A DNA stretch of 64,000 bases from Nectonema munidae (taxonomy: Eukaryota > Nematomorpha > Nectonematoida > Nectonematidae). Below the pieces are notes generated by a model that was not told the origin of the DNA, did no database searches, and worked only from the letters and a program-made list of their open reading frames with translations. Location of the stretch: NCBI GenBank assembly GCA_030549495.1, contig JAUIRK010000921.1, forward strand, positions 664,501 through 728,500, given 5' to 3'. This document shows, piece by piece, positions 12,005 through 23,459 of the stretch (positions are counted from its first letter, which is position 1; every line of letters starts with the position of its first letter). The translations under genes and the position numbers were made by a program.

Positions 12005-12130
12005 AAACGGTTAGACGACATTTCATCACTTCTCACTTAATCACTCGACACTTCATCTTACGACAATTCATCAAGTCACACTTCATCATCAATGCATTAT
12101 TTCATTACGAACTTCATCACTCAACTTTTT
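12005..12130. repeat. Short-period array (type B), forward
   Basis: Degenerate tandem units around CGACACTTCATCAC (about 12-20 bp). They begin at GGTTAGACGACATTTCATCA and end at TTCATCACTCAACTTTTTAT. The reversed array at 13712-13800 has the matching borders, and a third copy is at 24706-24790. Confidence 0.7.
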
Positions 12131-12149
12131 ATAAGCATTAGAATGGATC

Positions 12150-12715
12150 ATCATGAATCTCAAAATTGATCTGATATAATAAACATGGAGAATTCAAACA
12201 ACCTCAAATTAACAATCATATTTTGGCGCAACCGTTCAGACTACATATGAATAGACATACTTGAAATTTAAATTCAAAACTCATTAAATCATAGGTGTGC
12301 TCAATTGTTTGCCAAAAGAATGTTGGCACTTTTCATGCCTTTTTGCAAAGCTTTAAATAGAAAAAACCTTTGAAGACATCAACTTTGTCAGATTAAAACT
12401 TCTGAGTTGGAAGCATCAACTTGTTGTTTTTAAATATTTGTTATCGTTACCCTCATACCGAAAAAATAGAGTAGAATTTTTTTCTCATACATGTCATAAA
12501 AATATTAATTAAACAGATGAAGAAAAACGTTGACATTTAAAAATGTAAAAATACTTTGCAAACATTAGATTCTGTGAGAGGAGTTAATTATGTGATATGC
12601 GAGTATTCAAACCCTATTGATTTTAAAAATTAAATTTTTGTAACAAAAACCAATTTTAACTTCTAATGAAAATGCTTCCTTATTTCTATATAATTTCAAG
12701 AAAATTAAGAGAATA
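12150..12715. other. Spacer, nothing recognised
   Basis: AT-rich sequence between the type-B array and the SINE-like block. No coding text or repeat structure was seen. Confidence 0.4.
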
Positions 12716-12729
12716 ATTTTCGTGTTCTT

Positions 12730-12900
12730 TGGTTTGAGCGGGTGTGAGTAAGGTTGGTTAGATACTGACTGGGCTTTGATAAATCAAGGACTTGGGTTCG
12801 ATCCCGCATCAAGCCTACTTTCTTCATAGTTCAATACAAGCGGCGCAGGTACTTTTCTGTTATCTCCCCCAGCCCCCACTCTAAAAAAAATTTTTTAGTG
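12730..12900 (+). mobile_element. tRNA-derived SINE-like element
   Basis: The head reads GGTTTGAGCGGGTG... and ends ...GGGTTCGATCCCGCATCAAGCC. It has a perfect 7-bp acceptor-like stem (GGTTTGA with TCAAGCC) and a box-B sequence GGTTCGATCC. The D and anticodon parts do not fold as a normal tRNA, so this is a tRNA-like promoter head, not a gene. The tail (CGGCGCAGGTACTTTTCTG, then a C-rich tract) is repeated in reverse near 13077-13130. The 3' limit is uncertain. Confidence 0.5.
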
Positions 12901-12954
12901 AATGATTTACTTTTTTACTGCTTCATCAACATTTCTCTGATATTATTATATATC

Positions 12955-13170
12955 ATTTAGAATTTTTTTAGAGTGGGAAGGAGATAACAGAGATATATCA
13001 TTTACTTTATATACATATATAAATTTTCCAAAAATATTCTGTTCTTTCAATTTTAGAAAATATTCTTCTGCTTTTTTAAAAAATTTTTTTAGTGTGGGGA
13101 GATAACAGAAAAGTATCGCAGCGCAATTGTGTCTTCTCGATGAAAACACCCCCGGTACATTTACCTGTAC
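12955..13170 (-). repeat. Inverted partial copy of the SINE-like tail
   Basis: GTGTGGGGAGATAACAGAAA followed by AGTATCGCAGCGC (13096-13130) is the reverse of the SINE tail at 12840-12895. A further short echo, GTGGGAAGGAGATAACAGAG, is at 12973-12992. Together they can form a long hairpin. Confidence 0.5.
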
Positions 13171-13199
13171 CTCTACATTAATAATTTTAGTTTAGATTT

Positions 13200-13710
13200 G
13201 TTGTAAATAGAAAAGTCTCCGAAAATTTTAATCAAATTTTTGAATATATCAGTTTTTATGAAAATTTAATTTTTTAAGAACATTTTTGAATAGGATTTAA
13301 TTTATTATATAGAGAAAAATTTTTTATCACAAAATAATATTTACAAATTTTACCTTTAGGGACTTGTTCGCAATAGTGCCTTCTCCAGATTTTATCGGAT
13401 AAAGATAGAAGATTTTTAGTCCGTTAATATTGAACATATGAATGGTTAAGTCGAATTATAAATAAAATTTGAAATATTAAAAAATAATAAAATGTTCATA
13501 ATTATTTGCAGAAATATAGAATCATGAATTAACATATATGGATATAATTGATTTTATATTTCTTTATAAGATTATGAGTTATAACATCTTTATCAAAATC
13601 CCTGGTCGTTATCGTTATTTCTTTAATTAAAAATAATTTTGCTTTGCTATCTTTTTAAACGAAAACGATAACGAAAAAGCTATTAAAATATCATTTTTTG
13701 CCTATATGAA
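13200..13710. other. Spacer, nothing recognised
   Basis: AT-rich, mostly poly-A and poly-T tracts. No coding text or element ends were recognised. Confidence 0.4.
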
Positions 13711-13711
13711 A

Positions 13712-13800
13712 AGTTGAATGATGAAATGTCGTGTGATTAAGTGACGGGTGATTTAGTGCCGTATGATGAAGTGTCGAGTGAGTGACGTGTGATGAAAAGC
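13712..13800. repeat. Short-period array (type B), reverse
   Basis: Units like GATGAAATGTCGTGTGAT and GATGAAGTGTCGAGTGAG. The inner border AAAAGTTGAATGATGAAATG mirrors the array at 12005-12130, so the two may be the ends of one foldback element of about 1.8 kb. No flanking duplication was found. Confidence 0.6.
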
Positions 13801-13819
13801 CGTAACAGCCAATAAAGCA

Positions 13820-14876
13820 TTACTTGTATAAGAAAGTCATCAAAAAAGGATCATAGAATTGGAATTTAAACATATTTAAAAAAAAATTTTAGTGTCAGTA
13901 TGAAGATAAAATTGTAGGAAGCAATTGCTCAATTTGCACTTGCCAAGAAGCATGGATCATTTGAATCTTGCAAGAAGAATACTAGAACAAAGCATGGTAG
14001 TGATCATTTTAATCAAATTTGCTTACCACTTCCTATGAAAAATGTGTAATATCGCGAAAGCACTTTCCCACCCTTATTTGAATGTATAGAAAGATTGAAT
14101 TTATAATAATGCAAGGTTGATACACTACTTACACGCATCCAATGAGAATGTGAGAATATTGACGTCATATTAATTATTTAATCGAAAGTATATATAATAC
14201 TCGCAGAAGAAGAAGGTGAAAAGGAAAATACAATACTGCGTATAATTTCTTTCATTTTGAGACTGGGGTAGAAGGAAATATTGGAATCCACGTAAGCATT
14301 CGTTTGAGTAGTGTCTATTAGCTCAAATAGGCTGAACTCTTTCACTAGTAGAAGTATAGGAGACGAAGGACTAGTGATTGCTAATGGTATTGACGTGCTG
14401 TTTAGAATGATGATGTTTTTATTAATATGATGTGCAAGATGATGAAGTTGATGATGTTAATTTGTTGTTAGCTAGTTTATTGTTAGTTTGTTAGAAATAG
14501 AGTTTAAGACAAAGCTAAACAATGAACATTTAAATAACCTGGATTAAGTTATTGAATTGGAAATAATATATTGCATTAAATCAAAGAAAAAATATGAAAA
14601 TAATTTGGATATTAGAGCTGCTGTAGATCATATGTTTGAACAAAGAAGATAGACAGAAATATATACACACACATGAAACATAAAATATACAAGGAGTAGA
14701 GTGGAAGACTGCCAAAAAGTCAGAAATGACCAATTGTCTGACGTAACTTTTTAATTTTTCCAAAATGTTATGTGTGAGTGAAATAGAAGTAAGAACGTTG
14801 GTGAATAAAAGCTAAGGAATAATGTTATAATAGAAAGTGTAAATAATAACAATGATGATACACTTTCAACTCACAG
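13820..14876. other. Spacer with faint coding echoes
   Basis: A short open stretch near 13895-14037 reads like decayed coding text (LNLARRILEQSMVV) but is too short to place. A donor-like GTAAGC lies at 14292. Nothing else was recognised. Confidence 0.3.
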
Positions 14877-14885
14877 CCTATAAAT

Positions 14886-15307
14886 CAGTTGCTCTTAATA
14901 CCGAAAAACAGCGAAATACATCGAAATAACACTAAATATTTAAATGTGCCAAAATAAACAGTGTATGCATGTATATCTTATGGTTCTGGGTCAATTCGAC
15001 CCCTGGACAAATAATTCAATATTAATTAGTCTGCGATTTGTCGATATGCCTTTGCTTTCTCTTACACTTACACTCACTCACTGTAAAAAAAATCAATCCT
15101 TTTACAATTCATATTTCTTACTTTACGGACTCTTCACTTTGCGAACTCATTTTACCTTTTTCATTCATATATTTCATTTTAACTTTTAAAAATTTTGAAA
15201 CATCCAAAATATTTAAAACATTTCAACTTTTTAAACATTTAACTTTTTATGTTTCCAAGAAGTTTACTTCCGTGTATTTTGGTTTAGTTCGGTACTAAGA
15301 GCAACCG
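14886..15307. mobile_element. MITE with ~45-bp inverted ends
   Basis: A 422-bp element. The left end CAGTTGCTCTTAATACCGAA and the right end (reversed) CGGTTGCTCTTAGTACCGAA continue with weaker inverted similarity for about 45 bp. Flanks CCTATAAAT (14877-14885) and CCGATAAAT (15308-15316) form a 9-bp duplication with one mismatch, or 8 bp. There is no transposase. Its superfamily is uncertain; hAT fits the 8-bp duplication and the CA start. Confidence 0.72.
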
Positions 15308-15426
15308 CCGATAAATGAATTGCATTGATGAGGATGAAGCAGTTCTTTTAAGACAATTCGTCTTCCTTTGAAACTAAACTTTTCTAGTGGTCTAGGGGTT
15401 GAGGGATCTTGATTCTGTTGTCCCAT
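15295..15426 (-). CDS. Candidate short open frame, unknown
   Basis: An ATG-initiated minus-strand frame of 43 residues starting MGQQNQDPSTPRPLEKF, with protein-like composition. Its last residues and stop lie inside the MITE at 14886-15307, so the MITE may have cut an older host exon. No family was recognised. It may be chance. Confidence 0.25.
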   Translation of the reverse strand: MGQQNQDPSTPRPLEKFSFKGRRIVLKELLHPHQCNSFIGGCS

Positions 15427-15439
15427 TTTAAAATCTTCT

Positions 15440-16430
15440 TAAGAAAAAATGGAAATAAAAAAAATCTGTACTTATTTTAAAAGGTAATTTGTCAAATGAA
15501 TGTCTGTTTCTTCAAGAGACCCATTATATATATGCACACATTTTATTATCACGCAATTCAAAACATCATTTTTCATAAACCGAATTAAAAACTCAACATT
15601 AAAACTCCAAGAAATTTGAAGGATCTTTGACTCTTATATTTTTGACTTACACGGCTATGCTGAGAGATAAAATCCTTCAGCAACGTCCTTCGTACATATA
15701 AGCTCTAGTTTGAATATTTTAACGCCATCTACATTGAATTATAAGTTGCAGAAAATTCAGTTAATTTAAAAACACACTGTCTATCATATTATCTCTTCTA
15801 TCATCCAACTTTCTGTTTTTCGGTAAAGAAAACAAAAATTTCAACCAATTATTAAGCGATGCTGTCTGCAAAGAAAGAGACCTTAGGTAATTTTAGTCTA
15901 ATAAATTTGTGTGCATGTTTTTTTTATTTAGTAAAAGTCACTTTACCTCTGTATAGATGCTAAAATTTTTAGCTGCAACATATATATAAAAGTTTCAGAA
16001 CATTTTAAGCATCCAGATTTGTATCTGGTATATAATGCTAGATTTAAACCGGATATTAATAAATTCAACAGAATTTGAGCAAATTTCAGAGTAAATAAAC
16101 ATGATATTGGGTTTATTTATTCAACAGTCTTAAATAAAATTTAACAGAAGAGTTACATTATTAGCAGTTTTTAAAAATATAAAACCAAAATTTTTCAAAT
16201 ATTTCAGAAAACCTTTCAATATTCTTTGTTTTTAATAATTGTTTGAATAATTTCTTTATATTTTTGAAATTTTCATATAAACGATAAAACCTACAAAACC
16301 TTTATTGATTTATTCCTCTACCAAGATTAATTAAACTTAATTAAGCTTAATTAATATTAAATTTTTTCAACTTTCAATGAAAAATTTGAAAACCTGATTC
16401 AAATTATAAATTATAAAAAAAATGTTTCTT
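15440..16430. other. Spacer, nothing recognised
   Basis: AT-rich sequence. A run of alternating TTAATTAAACTTAATTAAGC text is near 16326-16350. No gene was seen. Confidence 0.4.
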
Positions 16431-16437
16431 TCAACTT

Positions 16438-18000
16438 TATCCTTCATCTTTTGATTTCCATCCTATTAGTGTGAATGATTTAATACTGCCTATCGATGCT
16501 CTTAAAAACAGCAAATACTAAGATTTTTATGGTATATCTCCCTTTGTTACAAAATTGATTTGCTCACATCTTGATCACTATTGCTTTAATTTGTGTATAT
16601 CTATGTCTTTCTTTCCTAAATGTTTACAATTTTCGATATTCTTACCTGTACACTGTAAATAATGTGCTTAGAATTTCATTACTTAGGCTGCTTAAACGCG
16701 TTTCAGATGTAAACACAACGGTTTACAAGTTACTAAAAATGGCAAACATCTTAAAAACTAACATGACGCAGATGCGATTAGAACTAATGTGAGTACACAA
16801 TATGCTTGAGGGATGTATTGAATGTATAAGATATATAATCTCACCCAACTCAACTCTGAGAAGTGAAAGTTGTGGCGTTTCTCTCGTTCTTCTTGCTTTC
16901 TCTAATTCGATGGTTGCTGAAAGAAACATTTTTTGCTGTTAAACATTTTTGATATTCTTACCTGTATACATAAAAGGGGTGATAAAAATTTGGTTGACTT
17001 GATTTCTATAATCTCAAACATATCCAAGATATTTGAAAGGTTAATTTTCAACCAAATGAACGTTTATTTTATTCAAGATTGTATTTTCTACCCATTACAA
17101 TTTCGATTTACCAGAGACTAACTCTACTGGACTTTTTCACTCATATTTTATTGGCAAGATCAAAGATGCACGCGAACAGAAAACCCAAATTCTCTCTTGT
17201 TTCATTCGACATTTCGAAAGCTTTTGATTCGTTACAACATTTTTCCGTCGTTAATAAACTGAAATTGTAGTGATTTTCTCCTTCTATGTTATTGTTTTTT
17301 GAATCTTACTTCTCAAATAGTCAACAGGCAGTCTATATCAATAATGCTTTATCTTCTCTTCTCAACGTTAAATCAGGTGTGCCTCAAGGATCAATACTTG
17401 GACCTCTCCTTTTCAATATCTTCATTAATGACTTTCATTCTGCTATTTTTCTTCTTTTTGCTGATGATGTCGCTGTTTGGATCAAAAATAAACATCTTTC
17501 TAAGTACGATGTATCTGAGTGTCTTAACTCGATAACTCAGTCGTTTTATTTTAACTCTCTTCGAATAAACTCTAAAAAATCTTTTTGCATGGACTTCTCT
17601 TATAATATTTTGGATACTCTTTGTTAACTAAGTTTGAAATGACTATGGCTGATAAGTTCAACCTCCTAGCTTTAGTAATAAATAATTCTTTATGTTTTAA
17701 AGCACTGTAGAAATTATTTTTCTTCTAACACCTTACTTTTACTGCATAAATCATTATTTTTACCACACTTACATTTCAGTGTTATCAATTGGGAACACTC
17801 TCCATATTTACTCTGTGGAGTATACAAAAAAGGCTTTGCAAATAATAAAAAAGAGAATTTCTTGGACCACACTTCTTCACTGCTCAACAGATCTTTTTCA
17901 TCAGACATCATTCATATTCTTTTATATGTAGTTTTTCATGCTGATTTTGAATATGGAATTAGTTTTTTGTCACACGTACAGTTTTTCATATTTTTAACAG
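16438..18000 (+). mobile_element. LINE relic (I/Jockey group)
   Basis: A plus-strand reverse transcriptase with recognisable blocks. FLPVYKKGDKNLVDL-like text is near 16965, ISNISKIFERLIFNQMN near 17010-17065, and VSFDISKAFDSLQH near 17198-17240. NVKSGVPQGSILGPLLFNIF lies near 17367-17425, and FADDVAVW, the catalytic YADD-type box, near 17458. Past 17700 comes decayed C-terminal text on the plus strand. The core frame 17286-17627 is open for 113 residues, but the element has several stops and frameshifts. It also contains an insertion or duplication at 16621-16970. Confidence 0.85.
16655..16937. repeat. Insert between two ~33-bp near-identical segments within the LINE
   Basis: TCGATATTCTTACCTGTACA (about 16634-16653) recurs as TTGATATTCTTACCTGTATA (about 16950-16969). 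The 283 bp between the copies is not LINE coding text; it contains a short well-composed stretch (GGCAAACATC...CTAATTCGATGG). This fits an inserted short element with a long target duplication, or a local duplication. Confidence 0.4.
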
Positions 18001-18074
18001 GTGGTATAAATAATGTCATATCATCTTAAAATAATCGAGCATCCTAATAAATTCTGATATGTTCGTGGAGAATA

Positions 18075-18290
18075 TATGGGAAACACACAGAAATGTGCAA
18101 TTGCTCCTAAAATAAGAAAAATCTACAAATTGTATTTTAATTGTACTCTTGAAGATCCAGAAAAGTCTTGGGCTCGTCATCATATTTGCTCTGCTTGTTC
18201 AAATGGTTAACGAGATAAAAGAAAAAATCGATGCCTTTTACAATTCTTATGATATGGAGGAAGTCAAAGAATGATATTGATGATTGATAT
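18075..18290 (+). pseudogene. Fragment of a repeat-associated arthropod protein
   Basis: Broken plus-strand text such as WARHHICSACSNG, then text like the usual CLLQFL-type block. It resembles a Cys-containing protein of unknown role that I recall as widespread in arthropod repeats (patterns like WAPH.CC..C and Y.GE). Stops interrupt it. Confidence 0.35.
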
Positions 18291-19190
18291 TTTTAAAAAT
18301 AAATATTACAGGATTTTCAAAAAAAAACAGGCATAACCAACAAATTTAATATCAAGAATTATGTGCCTATAACCTTTTGCAAAAAGAATTTTTTCAAGCT
18401 GAATTAAATGAACTTGTTTATAGATTTATCCCTTTCAAAAAGCAAACCCGAACTTTTAGCATTCTCGCTCCATATCTACCTGTTACACTTGTATGAGAGT
18501 TTGACGGGTTAAAAGCAGCAATTTTAATATTACTAGTTTTCTGTATCTATATCACTATTCATAATTCGTTTATGTTTACTCTTCTACCAAAATATTGTAG
18601 ATCTATCGATAGCTTGACAAAGCTTCCAAGGCATTCTATATACTGAAGAAGCGAGAGCCAATTATATATATCTTTTTGTAAAAAACTTTGAGGAAAATGT
18701 AAACTGACCAAACTTTGCATAACCGGAAATTAAAATGGAACATTATATCAAAAATTGGAACAACTTTTGAAAAAGATATTAAAGATCAAATAATACGAAA
18801 AAAAGTGATATATGTGTATATAGGACGATATTCCGAACACTTTTATCGTAGGTCATTTGCAAAAAAACTATAAAACAAAATGTTTCAAATTTTGCATATA
18901 TAGTTTACTATAGTTATGTATATTACATATCTCCAAATTTGTTCCAATTTTTTTTAGTTATTAATGTAAAACTAAAGCTTTAACTCAGCAGGTCTATAAT
19001 ACAAAATTTCACTACTCATCAGAACTTTTTGCACCTTTAGATCAGTTGGCGATATATTATATACCTTTATCAATGAAGCGCTTAGAGCTATTGCCATAGT
19101 AACGTATACACCACGCACTAGCGAAATATAGAGATGCAATTACAAAATTTGCATATGCATGCAACGGTCTTGGTCTATAACGAGTTCTAT
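18290..19190. other. Spacer, nothing recognised
   Basis: AT-rich. Scattered text resembles old repeats; no clear gene, terminal repeat or array was seen. Confidence 0.4.
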
Positions 19191-19194
19191 GTAC

Positions 19195-19295
19195 GGTATC
19201 CGGTCAATTCGTCCCCGGTCAATTCGTAATCAAGTCAATTCGTCCTCGGTCAATTCGTCACCAAGTCAATTTGTCCCAAAGTCAGTTCGTTCTTG
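19195..19295. repeat. Short-period array (type C)
   Basis: About six degenerate units of GTCAATTCGTCCCCG (14-16 bp). The outer edge reads GGTATCCGGTCAATTCGTCC, close to the end GGTTTCCGGTAATTTCATCG of the 28839-29321 element. An opposite-strand partner may be at 20945-20973 (GGCCGAATTGACC), but no target duplication confirms it. Confidence 0.6.
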
Positions 19296-19639
19296 TTTGT
19301 TTGTTTCATCACCAGAATTGTGCAAGTGATTAAATGTTTTTTCCTTGATCATAAACAAGTATTGAATAACTAGAATACGCAATTTTTTTTAAATTTTTTT
19401 GATAGTGTAATTGTTTTCAAATTTTTTTTGAGAGAGAAAGAAAGGGGTTGAGATAGATTTACAATATGAATACTAAAAAAAGGCAAGTGAAAATTTTTTA
19501 TCAATGTCTAAGTGAGAGTATTCATTTGGAATGGAGAAGCCAACATTTGTTTGTGGGGTCGCAGGATAATAAAAATTTGCTTGTCTCCAATACACTAGAG
19601 ATTATCGAGCGAGGGTTATTACGAGATGAAATCGACTTT

Positions 19640-20060
19640 GTTTAATATTTGAAACAGTGATCCTTGCAGTTACCTCTGCAGTAGTCCTTGGAAGTATTTA
19701 AAGTAGGAGCATTCAATCATGTAATCTGGAAGTGATTTCCAATCATTGATCATTCTTTGAGAGAAAAACCATCTTAAATAAGACTTTTTACAAAAAGATT
19801 TCTGAAATTTATAGGAATGAAATCTTTGGTTTCTCTTTGGATATTCAGGTAATATTTTTGAACTAATATGCATGCTTTCATGAAGGATGTTGAAAACAAT
19901 ATAGGTTAATCATTTCCTTGACCTTTTGATTTTCCTCGCATCTTACATCTTTTAGCATTCCAGCAACATAACTTTACATTTTCTTGTTACCAACATCCAT
20001 ATTTTTCATTTGTTAGTCTATTCTAGCTCATTTATGCGAAATAAATGCTATTCTATTCTA
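19640..20060 (-). mobile_element. LINE 3' fragment (CR1-like)
   Basis: A minus-strand frame (19873-19670) carrying the C-terminal LINE signature: RFHSYKFQKSFCKKSYL, then FFSQRMINDWKSLPDYM. The same signature appears in the fragment at 55805-56330, so both belong to one family. Only the last ~100 residues are visible, as expected of a 5'-truncated insertion. Confidence 0.7.
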
Positions 20061-21480
20061 CTATCAAAGATTTTAAATTCCGCAAATTCGTCAATATCCG
20101 ATTAAATTTAGATACATCCCGTTTTTTTACGATTAGATAAAATGTTTCAAGAATTTAATCAAAATTGTCAAGCCGCATAATACGTGATTACATAATATAT
20201 ATTTATTGTCCAACTGAATTTCTTTTACGTGGATAAAGACATTTGCTTTACGCTAAACGTATACAACGGTGCTTTAAAAAATCAATAGTGACATATCGAA
20301 AGCTAGGACTCACAATTAAAAGAAATTTTAAAATTAGGAAGAAATTATAGAGAGTGGGTGTCATAAATCACTTTTAATATGAAGAGAGAACAGAATTTAC
20401 CTTAAAAGTAAATTCTAATCGACTTTTGTGTAAAGAAAGTGATGTAGAGATGTGAAAAGTGGGAGGGAAAGAAAATGCAGTTACTTTTTTTCCTTTAGGC
20501 ATTCAATAAATTACATGGATGGTGATGAAATCAAAGCACCAAACTTCTTCTCATATTCAAAGTAATGTTTTAGAATGGACTAAAATGGGTGGAATAAAAA
20601 CTAAAATGTGTGGAAATAAATTGAAACATCTCCATAAAACGCCAACTTCTTCTTCTTACACAAACCCGATTTGATGAGATTGTTAGAGCGTACACGGAGA
20701 AAATCGAAACTGAAAGAAAAAGAGAACTTTATTGGGACGATGATCCACTCTTGTGATCTGCCTTCTCTTACTTTTCCCACTGCTTGTGTGCGCATATGCA
20801 ACAATTCAAATTGTGATCATAATGCTCTTTTACAGACTATTCTTTTTTTGCCATATAATTAGTTCAAAAACAACTCGGTCCCAAGACACCTTGTACACTT
20901 TGTCCAAAGTCATTCGTTCTCTAATTATATATTATTTTGAGGATAAATTGTTCAAAGGCCGAATTGACCTTCTACAAAATTTGCAAAAATTATTCACACA
21001 AGAGAATGGTTATTTACGGGCATTGCTAACTCACAGCGTTTCTCGCAATACCAATTGGTAAAAGTGTGTAACTTTACCATTTGCGATAATTGATAGTCCA
21101 AAAGATGTGAATCTTTTTTATTATAAGAATCTATTACCCAATCACTATTGAAAGTGTGAAATTCCACTTCTGCAGACACATATTTTATGGGTTTACGACC
21201 TAATATGCTCTGCATATATAAGTGCTTTTTAATACAAATCTTCTGCTTTACATTAGATATCGTCTGATTAAAGGTAAGAAACATTTCCAAATTATTTTAT
21301 TGTTCGTTCTTATTTTTTCGAAAATATTCAATGAATTACGCAGGTTAAAACACATTTGAAACATTAACCCTATTAGTTATATACCCCCTCCCCCCATATT
21401 TCTAAAAAATTAATCGTACAAATTTGGTAAAATTATATCCCTTCAAATTTTGTGACTTTCCCAAAAATCGCTAGCTGCAT
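20060..21480. other. Spacer with weak coding-like patches
   Basis: Open frames on both strands near 20650-21290 overlap one another and match nothing I recognise. One smooth stretch (VRAYTEKIETERKRELYW, near 20683-20736, plus) could be a small exon or LINE debris. A C-rich tract lies at 21382-21397. Confidence 0.3.
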
Positions 21481-21549
21481 CTTTTGATACCATTTTCATG
21501 GTAGTTGAATGACAATTTCTTGTCAACAACTGTCAATCAAAAATTTTAA

Positions 21550-22260
21550 TTTTTCAGCAAAAATTATATACTGTTTTACACGCATAACAACATTTGATAT
21601 ATTTAATTTTTTCAATAATCATGGCTCTTTTTTTAGAAAATGTCAATCAAAATTTTGATTGATGAGAAATATATCTAATAAAACATTCCTTCAAATTTTA
21701 CATAAAATATGTTTTTACACTAAATCGGCCATACTGGTTTCATTTCTGGACACGTTTTTTGCATTTAGGATTTGTATAAGTGTTAATCATATTTGCATCT
21801 CACTTCTAAAAATTCTCTCCAAAAACATTCATTCAAATTTTAGATGATATATATGTTTTATACCGAATCAACCATTTATGGACTCAATTTTGGCATTTAG
21901 GGTTTGAAAATACCTATAAGTATCAATCAAATTTGTGGTTTAGTTCTAAAATTTATCTCCAAAATATTAATTCAAATTTTAAATGAAATATGTCTTTATA
22001 CCAAATTGAAGGTGCTGGTATCATTTTTAGACTCAGTTTTCGTATTTAGGGTTTCAAAATATCTGAAACCAAGATTAGCGGTTTACGTCTAAAAACTGTC
22101 TCCAAAAATATTTTCAAAATTTTATAAAAAAGATCTTTTTTATACTAAATCGAATATGCTTATTTTACTTCTGTACTCCATTTTGGCTAATATGGTTAGA
22201 ATAATATCTTGAAGTGTCAATTAAATTAATGATGTATGCCTGAAAATCAATTCTGTAAAA
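21550..22260. repeat. Tandem satellite, period ~141 bp, about 4 copies
   Basis: Anchor text TTCAAATTTTANATGAAATATG recurs at about 21690, 21832, 21971 and 22113, spacings 142, 139 and 142 bp. Each unit continues with ATACNAAATCG, GGACTCNNTTTT, GCATTTAGGGTTTG and TCTAAAANTNTCTCCAAAA. Copies are diverged, so the array is old or under weak homogenisation. Confidence 0.8.
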
Positions 22261-22269
22261 TTTTTTCAA

Positions 22270-22740
22270 AAAATCGTTATATATTGGTTATATAGTAAAA
22301 ATTAAAAAAAATTTTTTTTTATATTTTTGGCTTATAATACTTTTTTCAATCATATTAAGTATGAAATATTTATTTAAAAACAAAACCCATTATAAAATCT
22401 TTTGAAGATTGGTATTAGAGAAGGAAGCAACGATAATAAGCAAGAATTAGGAAGTGGTGTAATGATCTAATATTGGGTGCTTCAAAAAAGATTTTGACCG
22501 GGAAAAAGAAGTAGCTCTTTTTCAAATCAAAAATCTTACCCCCTCCCCCCTCTTTGCTCACCCAAATAAACACATTTAAATTCGGAAATTCTATATTATA
22601 TTCGGAATTCGTTGACTTAAGATGCAAAATCTTATATTTAATTTTTATTAAATTAGGGTTTTAATTTTAAATTTTAACAGTAATAGTATTTAGAAAGAGT
22701 TTTTATTGTCAATTATACACAAATTGGATTTTCTTAATAC
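22270..22740. other. Spacer, nothing recognised
   Basis: AT-rich, with a C-rich tract at 22540-22552. It should contain the 3' end of the hAT relic to its right, but no terminus was recognised. Confidence 0.35.
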
Positions 22741-22744
22741 ACAC

Positions 22745-23452
22745 TCAGTGAGAAAGATATGCTTGCTTACCTTTGCACAAATTGTCAATTCGTTGCGGTA
22801 TTAATGACAAACATACACGTAAGTCACCTTCCGCAACATGTCTAGATCTGTATTTATTTTTCACATTGGTCAGTGTTGAAATCCCTGCTTCGCATAAATA
22901 TGTTGTAGCAAACGGACGGTACAACATCTTAACTGCCTTTTGAGGTAACGATGGATACTCGGAGGTTTTTGGAAGCATAAAACCCATTTTCAAACTTCTG
23001 TCGCATGAAATTTCAGCGAGTCCTTCTTGTTCATTCCCAGAGTGCTATTTCAACATTAAAGAGATTTCTGATCCAGTCAAGATTTTCAATATGATCTTTA
23101 AAATCTTTCAAAAAAATATATCAAGTTGTTCAGCCAATGATGTTGAATCTTGTTTAACACCTACAACTATGAAATCGACATCAACCGAACAATTGTTGTC
23201 GAGATATTCGTTCAATGTAGGAAATATATCTAAAGTTTTCTTACAAATTTTTGTAGCCCATATATCCCGTTTTTTCTAGAATGCTTCTATTTTGTGATGA
23301 CTGAATGAAATGTTTGAATCTTTTCCTTGTAGAGATAAATTCAGTTCATTAAGTCTGCTAAATCATATAGCTAATAGATTATATGACACCGATCCCCTTT
23401 CTTGAACTTGCTGACCCCCTGTGGTCCGTGGATCACAGTTTGAAATCCCCTG
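22745..23452 (-). pseudogene. hAT transposase relic (ZBED/Charlie-like C-terminus) with one terminal end
   Basis: On the minus strand the frame 22993-22745 gives the hAT C-terminal dimerisation domain (PFATTYLCEAGISTLTNVK, KYRSRHV, DLRVCLSLI, then ...CKGKQAYLSH). Upstream decayed text includes RLNELNLSLQGKDSNI and FPTLNEYLD, as in ZBED5-type proteins. The right edge, read on the minus strand, is CAGGGGATTTCAAACTGTGA, a typical hAT terminus, placed directly before the C-terminal half. The DNA-binding and most catalytic parts are therefore deleted. The opposite terminus was not found. Confidence 0.82.
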
Positions 23453-23459
23453 CTGTAGA

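Noticed and set aside
12730-12830. Functional tRNA gene
   Set aside because: Acceptor stem and T-arm fit, but the D and anticodon arms do not fold as a tRNA.
14944-15298. Two overlapping 81- and 86-residue frames
   Set aside because: Lie inside the MITE; hydrophobic low-complexity text from AT-rich DNA.
19195-20975. A 1.8-kb array-ended element bounded by type-C units
   Set aside because: Right-hand partner is a single short match and the flanks do not form a duplication.
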